The notes beneath the pieces were generated by a model. It was not told the origin of the DNA. It did no database searches and saw only the letters and a list, made by a program, of their open reading frames with translations. This document shows positions 1-8,501 of a stretch of 64,000 bases of DNA, piece by piece. Each line of letters starts with the position of its first letter. Within the stretch, counting starts at the first letter, position 1. The stretch spans positions 1 to 64,000 of the forward strand of contig NZ_JAIOJZ010000024.1 of the NCBI RefSeq assembly GCF_020404845.1. The letters are read 5' to 3'. This DNA is from Streptomyces hyderabadensis. GTDB lineage: Bacteria; Actinomycetota; Actinomycetes; Streptomycetales; Streptomycetaceae. A program made the translations under genes and the position numbers.

Positions 1-1048
1 AGGAGTACAGGCGCACCCGGACGACATAGCGGCGGCCCTTGACGAAACGGGCCCTGATCGTGGCGTTGCGGGGGGTTCCCCCGTCGTCCTGTCCGGCGAA
101 GTAGCGGGGCACGCCGTCCCGCTCCTCGAAGACGACGACGACGGCGTCGCTGTCACCGAAGGTGCCCACGGTGTACTCGCGGGTCTCCGGCGGGTCCACC
201 CGGAAGTCGGCCTGTTCGCCGGGCCCGAGCCCCAGGGGCACCGAACGGAACGGCACCAGCGGACCCGGCCGGCCGGTGGGCGGGTACCAGCGCAGGGCGA
301 ACTCCTTGTCGGCGGCGGAGAGGGTACCGGGCGGGTGCAGACCGGAGCGGTAGTGCTCCGGTTCCAGGATCAGCCCCGAGGGGAACGGGTACTCCATGAT
401 CGACTGCGGGTCCCAGACCGGGCCGTTGGCCTCGTCGCCGTCGAGCCGGCGCAGGATGTTGTCGAAGGTCCGCTCCCGGCTCCAGTGGTTGGGCGGGCCC
501 GCCAGCTCGGCGTAGACGGCCTCGTCGTCCCAGAGGATGCCCGCGAACGGGCTCTGGTGCTCGTGCAGCATGCCGAGCGCGTGCCCGATCTGGTGCAGGG
601 CGGTGGCGCGCTCACCGGGTGCGGTCAGGTCCCAGCCGAAGTTCATCGTGCGGTCGTTGAGACCGACCCGCAGCGCGTCCTTGCCCACCGCGGACCAGGA
701 ACCGTCACCGGGCTCGAAGCCGATGCGCAGCTCCGCCTCCGACCGGTCGCGGACCTCCACGAGGCCGAGCCCGACACCGAGGTCCCGCCACTCCCGGAAG
801 CAGTCGCGCACCACGTCCCGCTGCTCCTCGGTGCCCACCCAGGACCCGCGCCGGGGCCGCCCGGTGCCCGGCATCGGCACCACCGAGGCGTCGGTGTCGC
901 CACCGAGGAAGCAGTAGTGCAGGACGGTCCCGTTGACCCACATCCGCTGCCCGCCGACGAGCGCGGCGACGCGCTCGGCGGCCAGCCCCGGCGTGAGCAC
1001 GGGGGAAGGCTGCCGCGCGAGCGAGCAGTAGCGTGCGGTCATGGTCAT
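1..1048 (-). CDS. Metzincin-like zinc metalloprotease with Gln in place of catalytic Glu (C-terminus beyond window)
   Basis: Reading in from the minus strand, the protein starts MTMTARYCSL (ATG at 1048; an in-frame ATG lies at 1042) and runs off the left edge. It carries a metzincin-type zinc site, HQIGHALGMLHEH, at about residues 152-164, with the three His ligands in the HxxxHxxGxxH pattern, followed by HQSP and a Met-turn-like SIMEYPF. This resembles astacin/M12A and related bacterial peptidases. The residue that should be the general-base Glu (HExxH) is Gln, from codon CAG at 592-590. The C-terminal part visible here, rich in beta strands (TREYTVGTFGDSD and onwards), resembles a pre-peptidase C-terminal domain. 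There is no clear signal peptide. The gene diverges from the LuxR gene at 1121. The fold call is fairly firm; proteolytic activity is doubtful. Confidence 0.75.
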   Translation of the reverse strand, partial: MTMTARYCSLARQPSPVLTPGLAAERVAALVGGQRMWVNGTVLHYCFLGGDTDASVVPMPGTGRPRRGSWVGTEEQRDVVRDCFREWRDLGVGLGLVEVRDRSEAELRIGFEPGDGSWSAVGKDALRVGLNDRTMNFGWDLTAPGERATALHQIGHALGMLHEHQSPFAGILWDDEAVYAELAGPPNHWSRERTFDNILRRLDGDEANGPVWDPQSIMEYPFPSGLILEPEHYRSGLHPPGTLSAADKEFALRWYPPTGRPGPLVPFRSVPLGLGPGEQADFRVDPPETREYTVGTFGDSDAVVVVFEERDGVPRYFAGQDDGGTPRNATIRARFVKGRRYVVRVRLYS

Positions 1049-1090
1049 CAGGGTGCCGTCCGGCCCGGCCCCCGCGCCTGAGTCGGGGGG

Positions 1091-1121
1091 TACTCAAGTC
1101 ACCCTGTATCAGGGGTGAGTA
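1091..1121. promoter_or_regulatory. Inverted repeat over the LuxR-regulator start region
   Basis: The segment holds CACCCTG, a TAT spacer and CAGGGGTG, with outer TACTC and GAGTA arms. Together they form an imperfect nested palindrome that ends at the probable start codon of the LuxR-type gene. It also lies about 45 bp upstream of the divergent protease gene. A dimeric regulator bound here could control both genes; autoregulation by the adjacent LuxR protein is the simplest guess. The right arm (AGGGGTG) also serves as the ribosome binding site. Confidence 0.45.
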
Positions 1122-2944
1122 TGCCGACTCATGTTGCCGTGACGACTTCACTGCGGGACGCGAGGACGCTGGAGACCCCTTGGCCGTTCACCGGCCGGGC
1201 GGACGAACTGGAGCTGGTGCGCAGATCCGTGGCGTCCGGGCGGGGCGGCCTCGTGGTGACGGGCCCGGCGGGCGCGGGCAAGACCCGGCTGGTGACGGAG
1301 GCCGTGCGCGGCACCGACTGCCTGCGCGCCGCCGGGACGCCCGAGACCCGGGACATCCCCTTCGCCGCCTTCGCCCACCTGCTGCCCGAGCGGGTCACCC
1401 TGCACCGCGCGGTACAACTGCTGTCCGACGCGCGGCTGCTGCTCGTCGACGACGCGCACCTGCTCGACGGGGCCTCGGCCGCCCTCGTGCACCAACTCGC
1501 CCTGCACGGCCGCACCCGACTGCTGGTCGTCGCCGCCGACGGCGCCCCCGTACCCGGCGCGGTGTCCCGGCTGTGGTCCGGCGAGCTGCTGCCGCGCCTC
1601 GCCCTGGAACCGCTGCCCCGCGACGAGACCGCCGAACTCCTCACGGCCGGGACGGACACCGTCCTGGAGCCGCTCACCGTCGACCGGCTGCACCGGCTGG
1701 CCCGGGGGGACCTGCGGCTGCTGCGCGAACTGCTGACCGCCGTGCGCGAGGGCGGCCGGCTCGTGCCGGTGCCGGACACGGACCAGCGGGCGTGGCGGGG
1801 CCCGGTGCCGATCACCCCGGCGGTCCGCGAGCGCGCCGCCCACGTCCTCGACCGCACCCGCGCCGAGGAGCGGGAGACGCTCGAACGCCTCGCCTTCGCC
1901 GAGCCCTTGGCGCTGGACCTGGACCTGGACGATCTCGACGTACGGATCCTGGAGAACCTGGAGACCGAGGGCCTGGTCACCGTCGACGACCGCGGCGCCA
2001 CCCGGCTCGCGCACCCCCTGCACGGCCCGGTGCTGCGCGCCGCCGCGGGCCGGTTGCGGGCCCGGCGCCTGGCCGCCCGCACCCCGGACCGGACCGGCCC
2101 CGCCCTGGAGGCGGAGCGGGCCGCGCTCGCCCTGCGCATCGAACAGGCCGACGTACGGCCGCTCGACGCCCCGGTGGGGGACTGGCTGGTCGCCGAGGAG
2201 GCACCACTGCCGCCCCGGTACGCGGCGCTGCGGGCCCGGTTCGCTCGGCTGCGCGGACGGCTGCACGACGCCGCGGCCTGGGCCCGCGAGGGCCTGCGGA
2301 CCGGTCCGGACGACCCGGACTGCCTCACCGAACTCGCCCTGGCCACCGCGCAGTCCGGCGCCGGAACGGGCGGCGTCCCGGGGGCGGCCGCCGCCACCTG
2401 GGCCGCCGCCGCGCACGGCGACCTCGACGAGGCGGTCCGTACGGCCGGCCGAGGCGACCCGTACGACGCCGTGCGGCTCGGCGCGCCCGAGCGGGCGGCG
2501 GGCCGCCTGACCGGCGTCTTCGCCGCCCACGCCGACGCCCTCGGGCGGGAGGACGGACCCGCGCTCGACCGGGTCGCCGAGGAGCTGGAACGGCGCGGAT
2601 TCCTGCTGTTCGCGGCCGAGGCGAGCGCGCAGGCGGTGTCCGCCCACCGCGACCCGCGGGCCGCCCGCACCGCCCGGACCCGTGCCGCCGCCCTCGCCCG
2701 GCGCTGCCAGGGCGCCCGCACCCCCGCGCTGTCCGGCCTGGTGCTGGGCGAACTGACCGCCCGGCAGCGGCAGATCGTCACCCTCGCCGCCGCGGGCCTG
2801 AGCAACCGGCAGATCGCGGAGCGGCTGACCCTGTCCGTACGCACCGTCGGCAACCACCTCTACGGCGCCTACACCCGCCTCGGCGCCGGCGACCGCACCG
2901 CCCTGCCCTGGCTCATGAAACTCCCCGAACCCCAACCCGCCTGA
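1121..2944 (+). CDS. Large ATPase-type LuxR family transcriptional regulator
   Basis: This 607-residue regulator has an N-terminal P-loop NTPase (Walker A GPAGAGKTR near residue 47, Walker B-like LLLVDDAHLLDG near residue 107), a long alpha-helical TPR-like middle section, and a C-terminal LuxR/NarL helix-turn-helix (ELTARQRQIVTLAAAGLSNR, then the RTVGNHLY recognition helix). It is a short LAL/MalT-like STAND regulator. The ATG at 1121 is preceded by AGGGG within the palindrome; a GTG at 1115 is also possible. It is the only gene between the divergent protease and the repeat tract, so the protease is its most obvious target, though this is inference. The inducing signal is unknown. Confidence 0.85.
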   Translation: MPTHVAVTTSLRDARTLETPWPFTGRADELELVRRSVASGRGGLVVTGPAGAGKTRLVTEAVRGTDCLRAAGTPETRDIPFAAFAHLLPERVTLHRAVQLLSDARLLLVDDAHLLDGASAALVHQLALHGRTRLLVVAADGAPVPGAVSRLWSGELLPRLALEPLPRDETAELLTAGTDTVLEPLTVDRLHRLARGDLRLLRELLTAVREGGRLVPVPDTDQRAWRGPVPITPAVRERAAHVLDRTRAEERETLERLAFAEPLALDLDLDDLDVRILENLETEGLVTVDDRGATRLAHPLHGPVLRAAAGRLRARRLAARTPDRTGPALEAERAALALRIEQADVRPLDAPVGDWLVAEEAPLPPRYAALRARFARLRGRLHDAAAWAREGLRTGPDDPDCLTELALATAQSGAGTGGVPGAAAATWAAAAHGDLDEAVRTAGRGDPYDAVRLGAPERAAGRLTGVFAAHADALGREDGPALDRVAEELERRGFLLFAAEASAQAVSAHRDPRAARTARTRAAALARRCQGARTPALSGLVLGELTARQRQIVTLAAAGLSNRQIAERLTLSVRTVGNHLYGAYTRLGAGDRTALPWLMKLPEPQPA

Positions 2945-3170
2945 CCCAAGCCGCAGGTGCCCCGCACCCCGCCCGCCCCGAGGCCCGGGCGGCCCTGAAC
3001 CGTGTGACCTGAAGCCCACCCGGCCCCGGCCCTGGGCGACCTGGGGCCCGCCCGGCCCGGGCCCTGGGTGGCTCGGGAGCCCGCCCGGCCCGGGGCCTGA
3101 GTGGCTAGGAGCCCGACCGGTCCGGAGCCTGGGCGGCCCGATCCCGCTCGGCGCGAGGCCACTTGGCCCA

Positions 3171-3354
3171 GAGCCTGTCTGGCGCGATTCGGGGGCCGGG
3201 CCCCGCTCGGTCTGGATCCGGCTCGGCGCGAGGCCATCTGGTCCGGGGCCTGCCTGGCGCGGAGCCTGTCTGGCGCGATTCGGGGAGGTCGGGGCCCGCT
3301 CGGTCTGGATCCGGCTCGGCGCGAGGCCACCTGGCCCGGGGTCCGCCTGGCGCG
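3171..3354. repeat. Two tandem 91/93-bp direct repeats in a convergent intergenic tract
   Basis: The 512-bp gap 2945-3456 between two converging genes has no convincing gene. It holds two tandem copies of a 91/93-bp unit (3171-3261 and 3262-3354), each starting GAGCCTGTCTGGCGCGATTC and containing CTCGGTCTGGATCCGGCTCG. The copies differ by a 2-bp indel and a few substitutions. Partial copies of the same words (GCTCGGCGCGAGGCCAC, CCCGCCCGGCCCGGG) spread from about 3040 to 3400, giving a degenerate minisatellite appearance. Open frames through it are low-complexity (Arg/Pro/Gly/Ala) and are not considered genes. Confidence 0.8.
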
Positions 3355-3456
3355 GAGCCGTTCGGTCCGGACCCCGCCCGGGTGGAGCCCGCCCGCGGCG
3401 GACCCCGGCCGGGGTGGAGTGCGTCCGGGGCGGGACGCTCGGTGGCGGGCGTGGGT

Positions 3457-6255
3457 TCAGGCTGCTCCGAAGGCGGAGAAGGCCCAACCCGTCGCCTGGT
3501 GCACCGCGTCGCCGGGGAGGGCGGCGCGGGCGTCGCGCAGGGCCTCCGCCAGGGACAGGCCCGCGTCCAGGCCCTTGTGCAGCGCGAGCATCAGCGGCAC
3601 CACCGCGGCGTCGTTGACCGGCGCGGTGCACGCCACCACCCCGGCCGTGCCCAGCGGCAGCAGCGCGGTGACCAGGCCCAGCAGCTCGTCGGCGCCGACC
3701 GACGCGAAGCGCGCGGTGTCGCAGCAGGGCAGGATGATCCGGTACGGGCTGCGGTCCAGCCGCTCGAAGTCGTGCACGATGAGCGGCCCGTCCGCCATCC
3801 GCAGCGACGAGAACAACGGGCTGTCCGCGCGGAAGGTCCCGTGCGCCGCGATGTGCGCCAGGGCGGCCCCGTCCAGCTCGCGCAGGACCCTCGGCACCCG
3901 CGCGTCCGCGCCCTCCAGCACCACGGTCGCACCGCGTACGGCGGCAGCGCCGGGCACGTGCGCATGCCCCTGCCGGGTGCTGCCACGCCGTCCCGTACCG
4001 TCGCGTTCGCGGTGAGGGGACTCCCCGCCACCCGCCGCGACGGCCTCCCCGCGCTCCCGCGCTCCGGACGGGTCCCGGTGCTCCTTGCCGGCCGGTGCGT
4101 CGCCCGGCGTCCGCCGTCCGGCGTACCGCTCGGAGAGTCCGGGGACCTCGGCGCCGCCGCTGGCCAGGCCGGGGCCGCGGACCAGGACCTGGCGGCCGCC
4201 GGGCGGGGGAGCGGTGTCCCTGGCCCGCAGCCAGCTGCTCGCCGACGGCGACACACTGAGCACCCGGTCCCGCAGGGCGGGCAGCAGGGCCCACGGCACC
4301 CGGTGCAGCCGGCCCGGCGGGACCACGACGACCGGGCCGGAGCCGAGATGTGCCGCCGCGGGCCCCAGGAGCAGTCGCTGGAGGCGCGCCCCCGCCGCCT
4401 CCACCAGGGGCAGCCGCGCCTCGGCACCCGGGTGGGCCAGCCGCCTGAGCCCGGCCTGCACGTGCTCGGCCTCCACCTCCGCCTCGGCCAGCAGCCCGGC
4501 CTCGAACCGCCGTACCCGCCCGCGCCCGCACAGCAGCACGTGCACGCGCCCGTCGAGCACGGCCAGCTCCACCAGCCGCACCTCGTCACCCAGCCGCCGC
4601 AGCAGCCGTCCCACGTCGAACCGGTCGCCGTCGCCGGGCGCCTCGCCCCGCATGTGCAGGGTGCGGGAGCGGATCTCCCGCTCCAGGCGCCGCTGTTCGC
4701 GTTCCAGGGCGGGCGCGGGCCGCCCGCCGTCCGTGCGCGCCTCCTCCGCGCGGGCGGCGAGTTCCCGGAACGCCGTCATGGCGGTCTGCAGCACCGGATC
4801 GGCCGGCGGCCGGGTCGGCGGGGCCGACAGCACCGTCGCCCGCCAGCGCTCGCTCCACCCCAGCAGCCGCCGCGGCCCGCCCGAGACCAGCGACGCCCGC
4901 TGCGCCAGCGCCGCCAGCTCCGCGCCCTGCGCGGTGGCCCGGGCCCGCAGCTCCGAGGCGCCCAGCGTCATCCGGTGGTCGTCCAGGACGTCCAGACCGC
5001 GCCGGCAGGCCTCCAGCACGCCCCGCGGCGACCCCGCCGCCCGCGCCCGCAGCGCCTGCGCCGCCCAGCCCGTCATCCGGGCCAGCGGCGGCCCGCCGTG
5101 CCGGCTGCGCGCGGCCACCGCCAAGTGCCGCTCCGCGTCCGCCGTCCAGCCGAGGTCCAGCGCGATCCGGCCCGCGAGCAGCGAGGCCTCCGGCGCGGCC
5201 GGCGCCCCGAAGGCCGCCAGCCGCTCCGCCACCGCCGCCGCGTCCGCGACCAGCCGGCCCGACCCGCGCCCCGTGGCGACCCGCGCCTCGATCAGCACCA
5301 GCCGGGCGTGCGTCTCGTACCAGGTGCGCCGCTGCCCGGCGAACAGCCGTACCGCGACGGCCGCCCGCGCCAGCGCGGTCTGCGGCTCGCCCGCCAGCCG
5401 GGCCGCCCGCGCGGCCACCAGCAGCAACTCCGCCTTGCGGGTGGACTGACCGCCGATCCCGTCCAGCGCCGCGACCGCCCCGTCCGCCTCCGCCAGCGCC
5501 TCGGTGGCGAGCCCCGCCGCCATCAGCACCTCGCAGCGCCGGATGGTGAGCATGAACGTCGGCGTGCCCAGCTTCGCGTACCGCTCCGCCGCCTCGTCCA
5601 GCAGCCGCAGCGCCGCCGGCACATCCCCCGACCGGAACGCCGCGAGGCCCCGGCTCTCCACCGCGTCGGCCTTGTCGTGCTCCTGGCCCGTGGTGTCCCA
5701 CAGCGCCTCCGCCGCGGTGAAGTCGGCGTCCGCCCGCTCCACCGAGCCCAGCGCCAGGTGCACGGTCGCCCGCAGCGTCAGCGCCCGCGCCGTCCAGATC
5801 ACGTCCTCCACCTGCCGCAGCACCGGGATCGCCCGCCGTACGTCCTCCAGCGCCTCGCCGTGCCGGCCGAGCACCCACCACACGTACGCCCGCCGGTACA
5901 GCACCCGCGCGCGCGTGTGACCGCTCCCGCGCGCCACGCCCCGCTCGAACGCGGCCAGCCCGGCCCGGGTACGCCCGGCGTGCACCAGCGCGACCCCGAG
6001 CGTGGCCAGGACGTCCGCCTCCCGTTCGGCCGACTCCGCACGGGCGGCGAGGTCGCGGGCGCGCCGCAGATGGGCCAGGGCCCGCCGGGTGTCCCCGAAG
6101 TCCCGCTGCCAGATGCCGATCACCTGATGGGCGACCGAGGCGTGCAGCGGCGAGGGATCGGTGCCGAGAACCTCCTCCGCCCGCGCCAGCGCCTCGCCCG
6201 GGGCGGCGAACACCATCGGCAGCAGTTCGAGAACCGAGTCGTCGCGCGCTGTCAC
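3457..6255 (-). CDS. TPR-CHAT domain caspase-like protease
   Basis: The roughly 932-residue protein begins with helical TPR-like repeats (about residues 1-500), continues through a helical linker rich in Arg and Glu, and ends in a CHAT (caspase HetF associated with TPRs) domain. Both members of the caspase-type dyad can be read: His in HIAAHGTFRADSPLFSS and Cys in IILPCCDTARFASVGADEL, the latter followed by the usual ALLPLGTAGVVACTAPVND strand. There is no signal peptide or membrane segment, so it should act in the cytoplasm. GTG at 6255 (VTARDDSVLE) was chosen; the frame stays open to 6309 but only a TTG is available there. It diverges from an S8 protease, sigma factor and small protein. CHAT proteases are known in bacterial conflict and cell-death systems; its target here is unknown. 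Confidence 0.88.
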   Translation of the reverse strand: MTARDDSVLELLPMVFAAPGEALARAEEVLGTDPSPLHASVAHQVIGIWQRDFGDTRRALAHLRRARDLAARAESAEREADVLATLGVALVHAGRTRAGLAAFERGVARGSGHTRARVLYRRAYVWWVLGRHGEALEDVRRAIPVLRQVEDVIWTARALTLRATVHLALGSVERADADFTAAEALWDTTGQEHDKADAVESRGLAAFRSGDVPAALRLLDEAAERYAKLGTPTFMLTIRRCEVLMAAGLATEALAEADGAVAALDGIGGQSTRKAELLLVAARAARLAGEPQTALARAAVAVRLFAGQRRTWYETHARLVLIEARVATGRGSGRLVADAAAVAERLAAFGAPAAPEASLLAGRIALDLGWTADAERHLAVAARSRHGGPPLARMTGWAAQALRARAAGSPRGVLEACRRGLDVLDDHRMTLGASELRARATAQGAELAALAQRASLVSGGPRRLLGWSERWRATVLSAPPTRPPADPVLQTAMTAFRELAARAEEARTDGGRPAPALEREQRRLEREIRSRTLHMRGEAPGDGDRFDVGRLLRRLGDEVRLVELAVLDGRVHVLLCGRGRVRRFEAGLLAEAEVEAEHVQAGLRRLAHPGAEARLPLVEAAGARLQRLLLGPAAAHLGSGPVVVVPPGRLHRVPWALLPALRDRVLSVSPSASSWLRARDTAPPPGGRQVLVRGPGLASGGAEVPGLSERYAGRRTPGDAPAGKEHRDPSGARERGEAVAAGGGESPHRERDGTGRRGSTRQGHAHVPGAAAVRGATVVLEGADARVPRVLRELDGAALAHIAAHGTFRADSPLFSSLRMADGPLIVHDFERLDRSPYRIILPCCDTARFASVGADELLGLVTALLPLGTAGVVACTAPVNDAAVVPLMLALHKGLDAGLSLAEALRDARAALPGDAVHQATGWAFSAFGAA

Positions 6256-6305
6256 CCCACGGATGGTAGTGCTCCGGAACCACGCCACACAGGTTCGAGT
6301 CTGTA

Positions 6306-6334
6306 TCAATCGGCCGCCCGCGGACTCTGATTGA
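6306..6334. promoter_or_regulatory. Inverted repeat between the CHAT and S8 genes
   Basis: TCAATC at 6306-6311 and GATTGA at 6329-6334 form an inverted pair around a 17-bp GC-rich centre, in the 165-bp gap between the divergent CHAT (start 6255) and S8 (start 6421) genes. The AT-containing arms stand out from the surrounding GC-rich DNA. It may be an operator shared by both genes. No clear -10/-35 pair could be assigned. Confidence 0.3.
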
Positions 6335-6420
6335 CGACCGCCGCCACCACCGTGGTCATGTTCGCGGTCACGACCGCGGCCCGAACGTCGTCACCGCCAC
6401 CGACCCAGTGGAGGACCAGC

Positions 6421-7854
6421 ATGGCACCACAGCGATTCCGCGAGCAGTTCGACCAGATCCAGCGCTCGATGCCGGACGTCCCGCTGGCGATGGGCCCGGA
6501 CGACTCCGCCGAGTTCCTCTACGAGAAGGGCGTCGTCCTCGCCCGCGACGGCGAGGAGGCCCGCCTCGTCGAGGACACCGTGCGGGACCACTTCACCACC
6601 ATGGCCGGGCTGACGCCGGACCACGTGCGCCGGGCGAGTCCCGAGACCAACCGCACCGGCATCACCCGCATCCGGGTCGCCGACCCGGGCGAGGGCGACG
6701 GCGGCGGCGACCCCACCGTCGCCCACGCCCTGCGCTCCCTGAGGACGATGGAGGGCCGTGCGGGCCGCCGGCTGATCAGCCGCAACCACGTCGTCTCCAT
6801 CGCCGTCAACGCCTGCCCCGGCGACGAGCCCGTCCCCGTCCCGCTGAGCGAGCCGCCCAACCCGGGCCCCGACGGGACGCCGTACGACGCCGAGAGCGCC
6901 GTCGGCGTCCTCGTCATCGACACCGGCCTCATGCACGACTACCGCTCCTACCCGCTGCTGGCCCACACCGAGGGCGACGCCCAGATCCGGGAGTGCGACG
7001 ACGACGGCGTCCTGTGCCAGTACGTCGGGCACGGCACCTTCATCGCCGGGCTGGTGGCCGCGGTCGCGCCCAACACCGACGTGACCGTCCGCAACACCCT
7101 CAACGACGCGGGCGCGATCCTGGAGTCCGAGCTGGGCGAGAAGCTCTTCGAGGCCGTCGACCGCGGCGGCTGGCCCGAGATCCTCAGCCTCTCCGCCGGC
7201 ACCTCCAACGGCCGCACCGACGGCCTGCTCGGCGTGCACGCCTTCATGGAGGAACTCCGCGGTCAGCGCACCCTGTTGGTAGCGGCCGCGGGCAACAACG
7301 CCAGCGCGACGCCCTTCTGGCCCGCCGCCTACGCCACCCTGCCCGGCTGGGAGGACTCGGTGCTGTCGATCGGGGCGCTGCGCTCGGACGGCGAGTTCGG
7401 CGCCTGCTTCAGCAACCACGGCGGCTGGGTGCGGGCCTACGCCCCCGGTGAGCGGCTCACCAGTGCCCTCACCGGCTTCCGGACACCCGTGCCGTACGTC
7501 TACCAGCACTCCACCTACGACGCCTGCCGGTTCGGCTTCGGCTACGCCTGCACCTGCCAGCACCCCCGGCACAACGGGGTGCTCAGCGAGCCGGGCGAGG
7601 CACCGGCCAAGCCGGACCAGGTGATGTTCGAGGGGCACGCGCAGTGGAGCGGCACCTCCTTCGCCACCCCCGTGGTCGCGGGGCTGGTCGCCTCCCGCAT
7701 GACGGCGCACAAGGAGACCGACCCGCGCGCGGCCGGGCGGCAACTGCTCGCGGCCAACACCGAGTACGCGGAGGTGCGCGGGGCGCACGTGCCCGCGCTG
7801 CTCCCGCCCACCTGGCGCCCGGTCGCCGTCGAACCCTCGGCAGGCGGCTCGTGA
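6421..7854 (+). CDS. S8 family subtilisin-like serine protease without signal peptide
   Basis: The 477-residue protein has a roughly 155-residue N-terminal region of unknown fold followed by a subtilase domain. The catalytic triad is visible as Asp in GVLVIDTGLM, His in YVGHGTFIAGLVA and Ser in WSGTSFATPVVAG; the oxyanion Asn lies in AAAGNNASATPFW. A Cys-rich insert (YDACRFGFGYACTCQHP) sits before the Ser block. ATG 6421 is chosen because GGAGG lies 6 bp upstream at 6410-6414; an in-frame upstream extension from 6331 has poor coding character. There is no signal peptide, so unlike most subtilases it should be intracellular. It is 71 bp upstream of the sigma factor and divergent from the CHAT protease, suggesting a shared pathway. 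Confidence 0.9.
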   Translation: MAPQRFREQFDQIQRSMPDVPLAMGPDDSAEFLYEKGVVLARDGEEARLVEDTVRDHFTTMAGLTPDHVRRASPETNRTGITRIRVADPGEGDGGGDPTVAHALRSLRTMEGRAGRRLISRNHVVSIAVNACPGDEPVPVPLSEPPNPGPDGTPYDAESAVGVLVIDTGLMHDYRSYPLLAHTEGDAQIRECDDDGVLCQYVGHGTFIAGLVAAVAPNTDVTVRNTLNDAGAILESELGEKLFEAVDRGGWPEILSLSAGTSNGRTDGLLGVHAFMEELRGQRTLLVAAAGNNASATPFWPAAYATLPGWEDSVLSIGALRSDGEFGACFSNHGGWVRAYAPGERLTSALTGFRTPVPYVYQHSTYDACRFGFGYACTCQHPRHNGVLSEPGEAPAKPDQVMFEGHAQWSGTSFATPVVAGLVASRMTAHKETDPRAAGRQLLAANTEYAEVRGAHVPALLPPTWRPVAVEPSAGGS

Positions 7855-7871
7855 ACGGGCTGCTGGCGGTC

Positions 7872-7910
7872 GGAACCTGCCACTCCACGGCGTACGATGG
7901 CATGTCGTAC
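7872..7910 (+). promoter_or_regulatory. Possible promoter and operator of the sigma-factor gene
   Basis: GGAAC at 7872-7876 matches an ECF-type -35 element. It is followed by an inverted repeat, GTACGA (7892-7897), TGGCATG loop, TCGTAC (7905-7910), just ahead of the GAGGGG ribosome binding site at 7913. No -10 at the usual spacing is convincing. The palindrome could be an operator or a short hairpin in the leader. Autoregulation by the sigma factor is speculative. Confidence 0.3.
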
Positions 7911-7925
7911 ACGAGGGGTGGGACC

Positions 7926-8501
7926 GTGGACCGTGCAGATGTCGGGGCGCTCGTCCAGTCGGCGGCCGACGGGGACGCGGCGGCCTGGAAGTCACTGGTG
8001 GACGGACTCGGCCCGCTCGTGTGGTCCGTGGCCAGGTCGCACGGGCTGTCCGACGCCGACGCGCACGAGGTGTACCAGACCGCGTGGTTCCGCTTCGCCC
8101 AGCACCTGGGACGGATCCGGGAACCGGAGAAGTCCGGTTCCTGGCTGGCGAGCACGGCACGACACGAGTGCCTGAAGCTGCTCAAGGCCTCCAGGCGGTG
8201 GACGCCGACCGACGATCCGCAGTTGCTCGACCGGCCGAGCGAGGACCGTACGCCGGAGGAGTCGGTGCTCGACTCCGAGGAGGCCGCCGCGCAGACCGAG
8301 CGCGTCCGGCTGCTGTGGCAGGAGTTCGAGGAACTGGGCGAGCGGTGCCGCCAGTTGCTGCGGGTGCTGATCTCCTCGCCGCCGCCCAGTTATCAGGAGG
8401 TGTCCGCCGCGCTGGGTATGGCGGTGGGCAGCATCGGGCCGATGCGCCAGCGCTGTCTGCGCCGGCTGCGGGCCCGGCTGGAGGCACGGGGGACGAGATG
8501 A
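7926..8501 (+). CDS. Sigma-70 family (ECF-like) RNA polymerase sigma factor
   Basis: The 191-residue protein has region 2 (residues about 30-95: SLVDGLGPLVWSVARSHGLS, then ADAHEVYQTAWFRFAQHL) and a region 4 helix-turn-helix at the end (SYQEVSAALGMAVGSIGPMR, then QRCLRRLRARLE). Size and domain content fit the ECF class. GTG 7926 is set by GAGGGG 7 bp upstream. The stop overlaps the start of the next gene (ATGA), which indicates translational coupling. No classical anti-sigma gene with a membrane segment or ZAS motif is adjacent. The coupled 169-residue soluble protein, or the flanking CHAT and S8 proteases, could take that regulatory role, but this is inference. Confidence 0.88.
   Translation: MDRADVGALVQSAADGDAAAWKSLVDGLGPLVWSVARSHGLSDADAHEVYQTAWFRFAQHLGRIREPEKSGSWLASTARHECLKLLKASRRWTPTDDPQLLDRPSEDRTPEESVLDSEEAAAQTERVRLLWQEFEELGERCRQLLRVLISSPPPSYQEVSAALGMAVGSIGPMRQRCLRRLRARLEARGTR

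Noticed and set aside
1033-3012. Long Arg/Pro/Gly-rich open frames overlapping real genes on both strands (also at 1148-4531, 3163-6330, 25233-32429 and elsewhere)
   Set aside because: They are third-frame and antisense shadows of high-GC genes: their composition is only Arg, Pro, Gly and Ala, with no family motif, and each overlaps a gene with clear domains.
2945-3456. Protein-coding reading of the repeat tract between the LuxR and CHAT genes
   Set aside because: All frames are low complexity and driven by the repeat words; no ribosome binding site or conserved motif.
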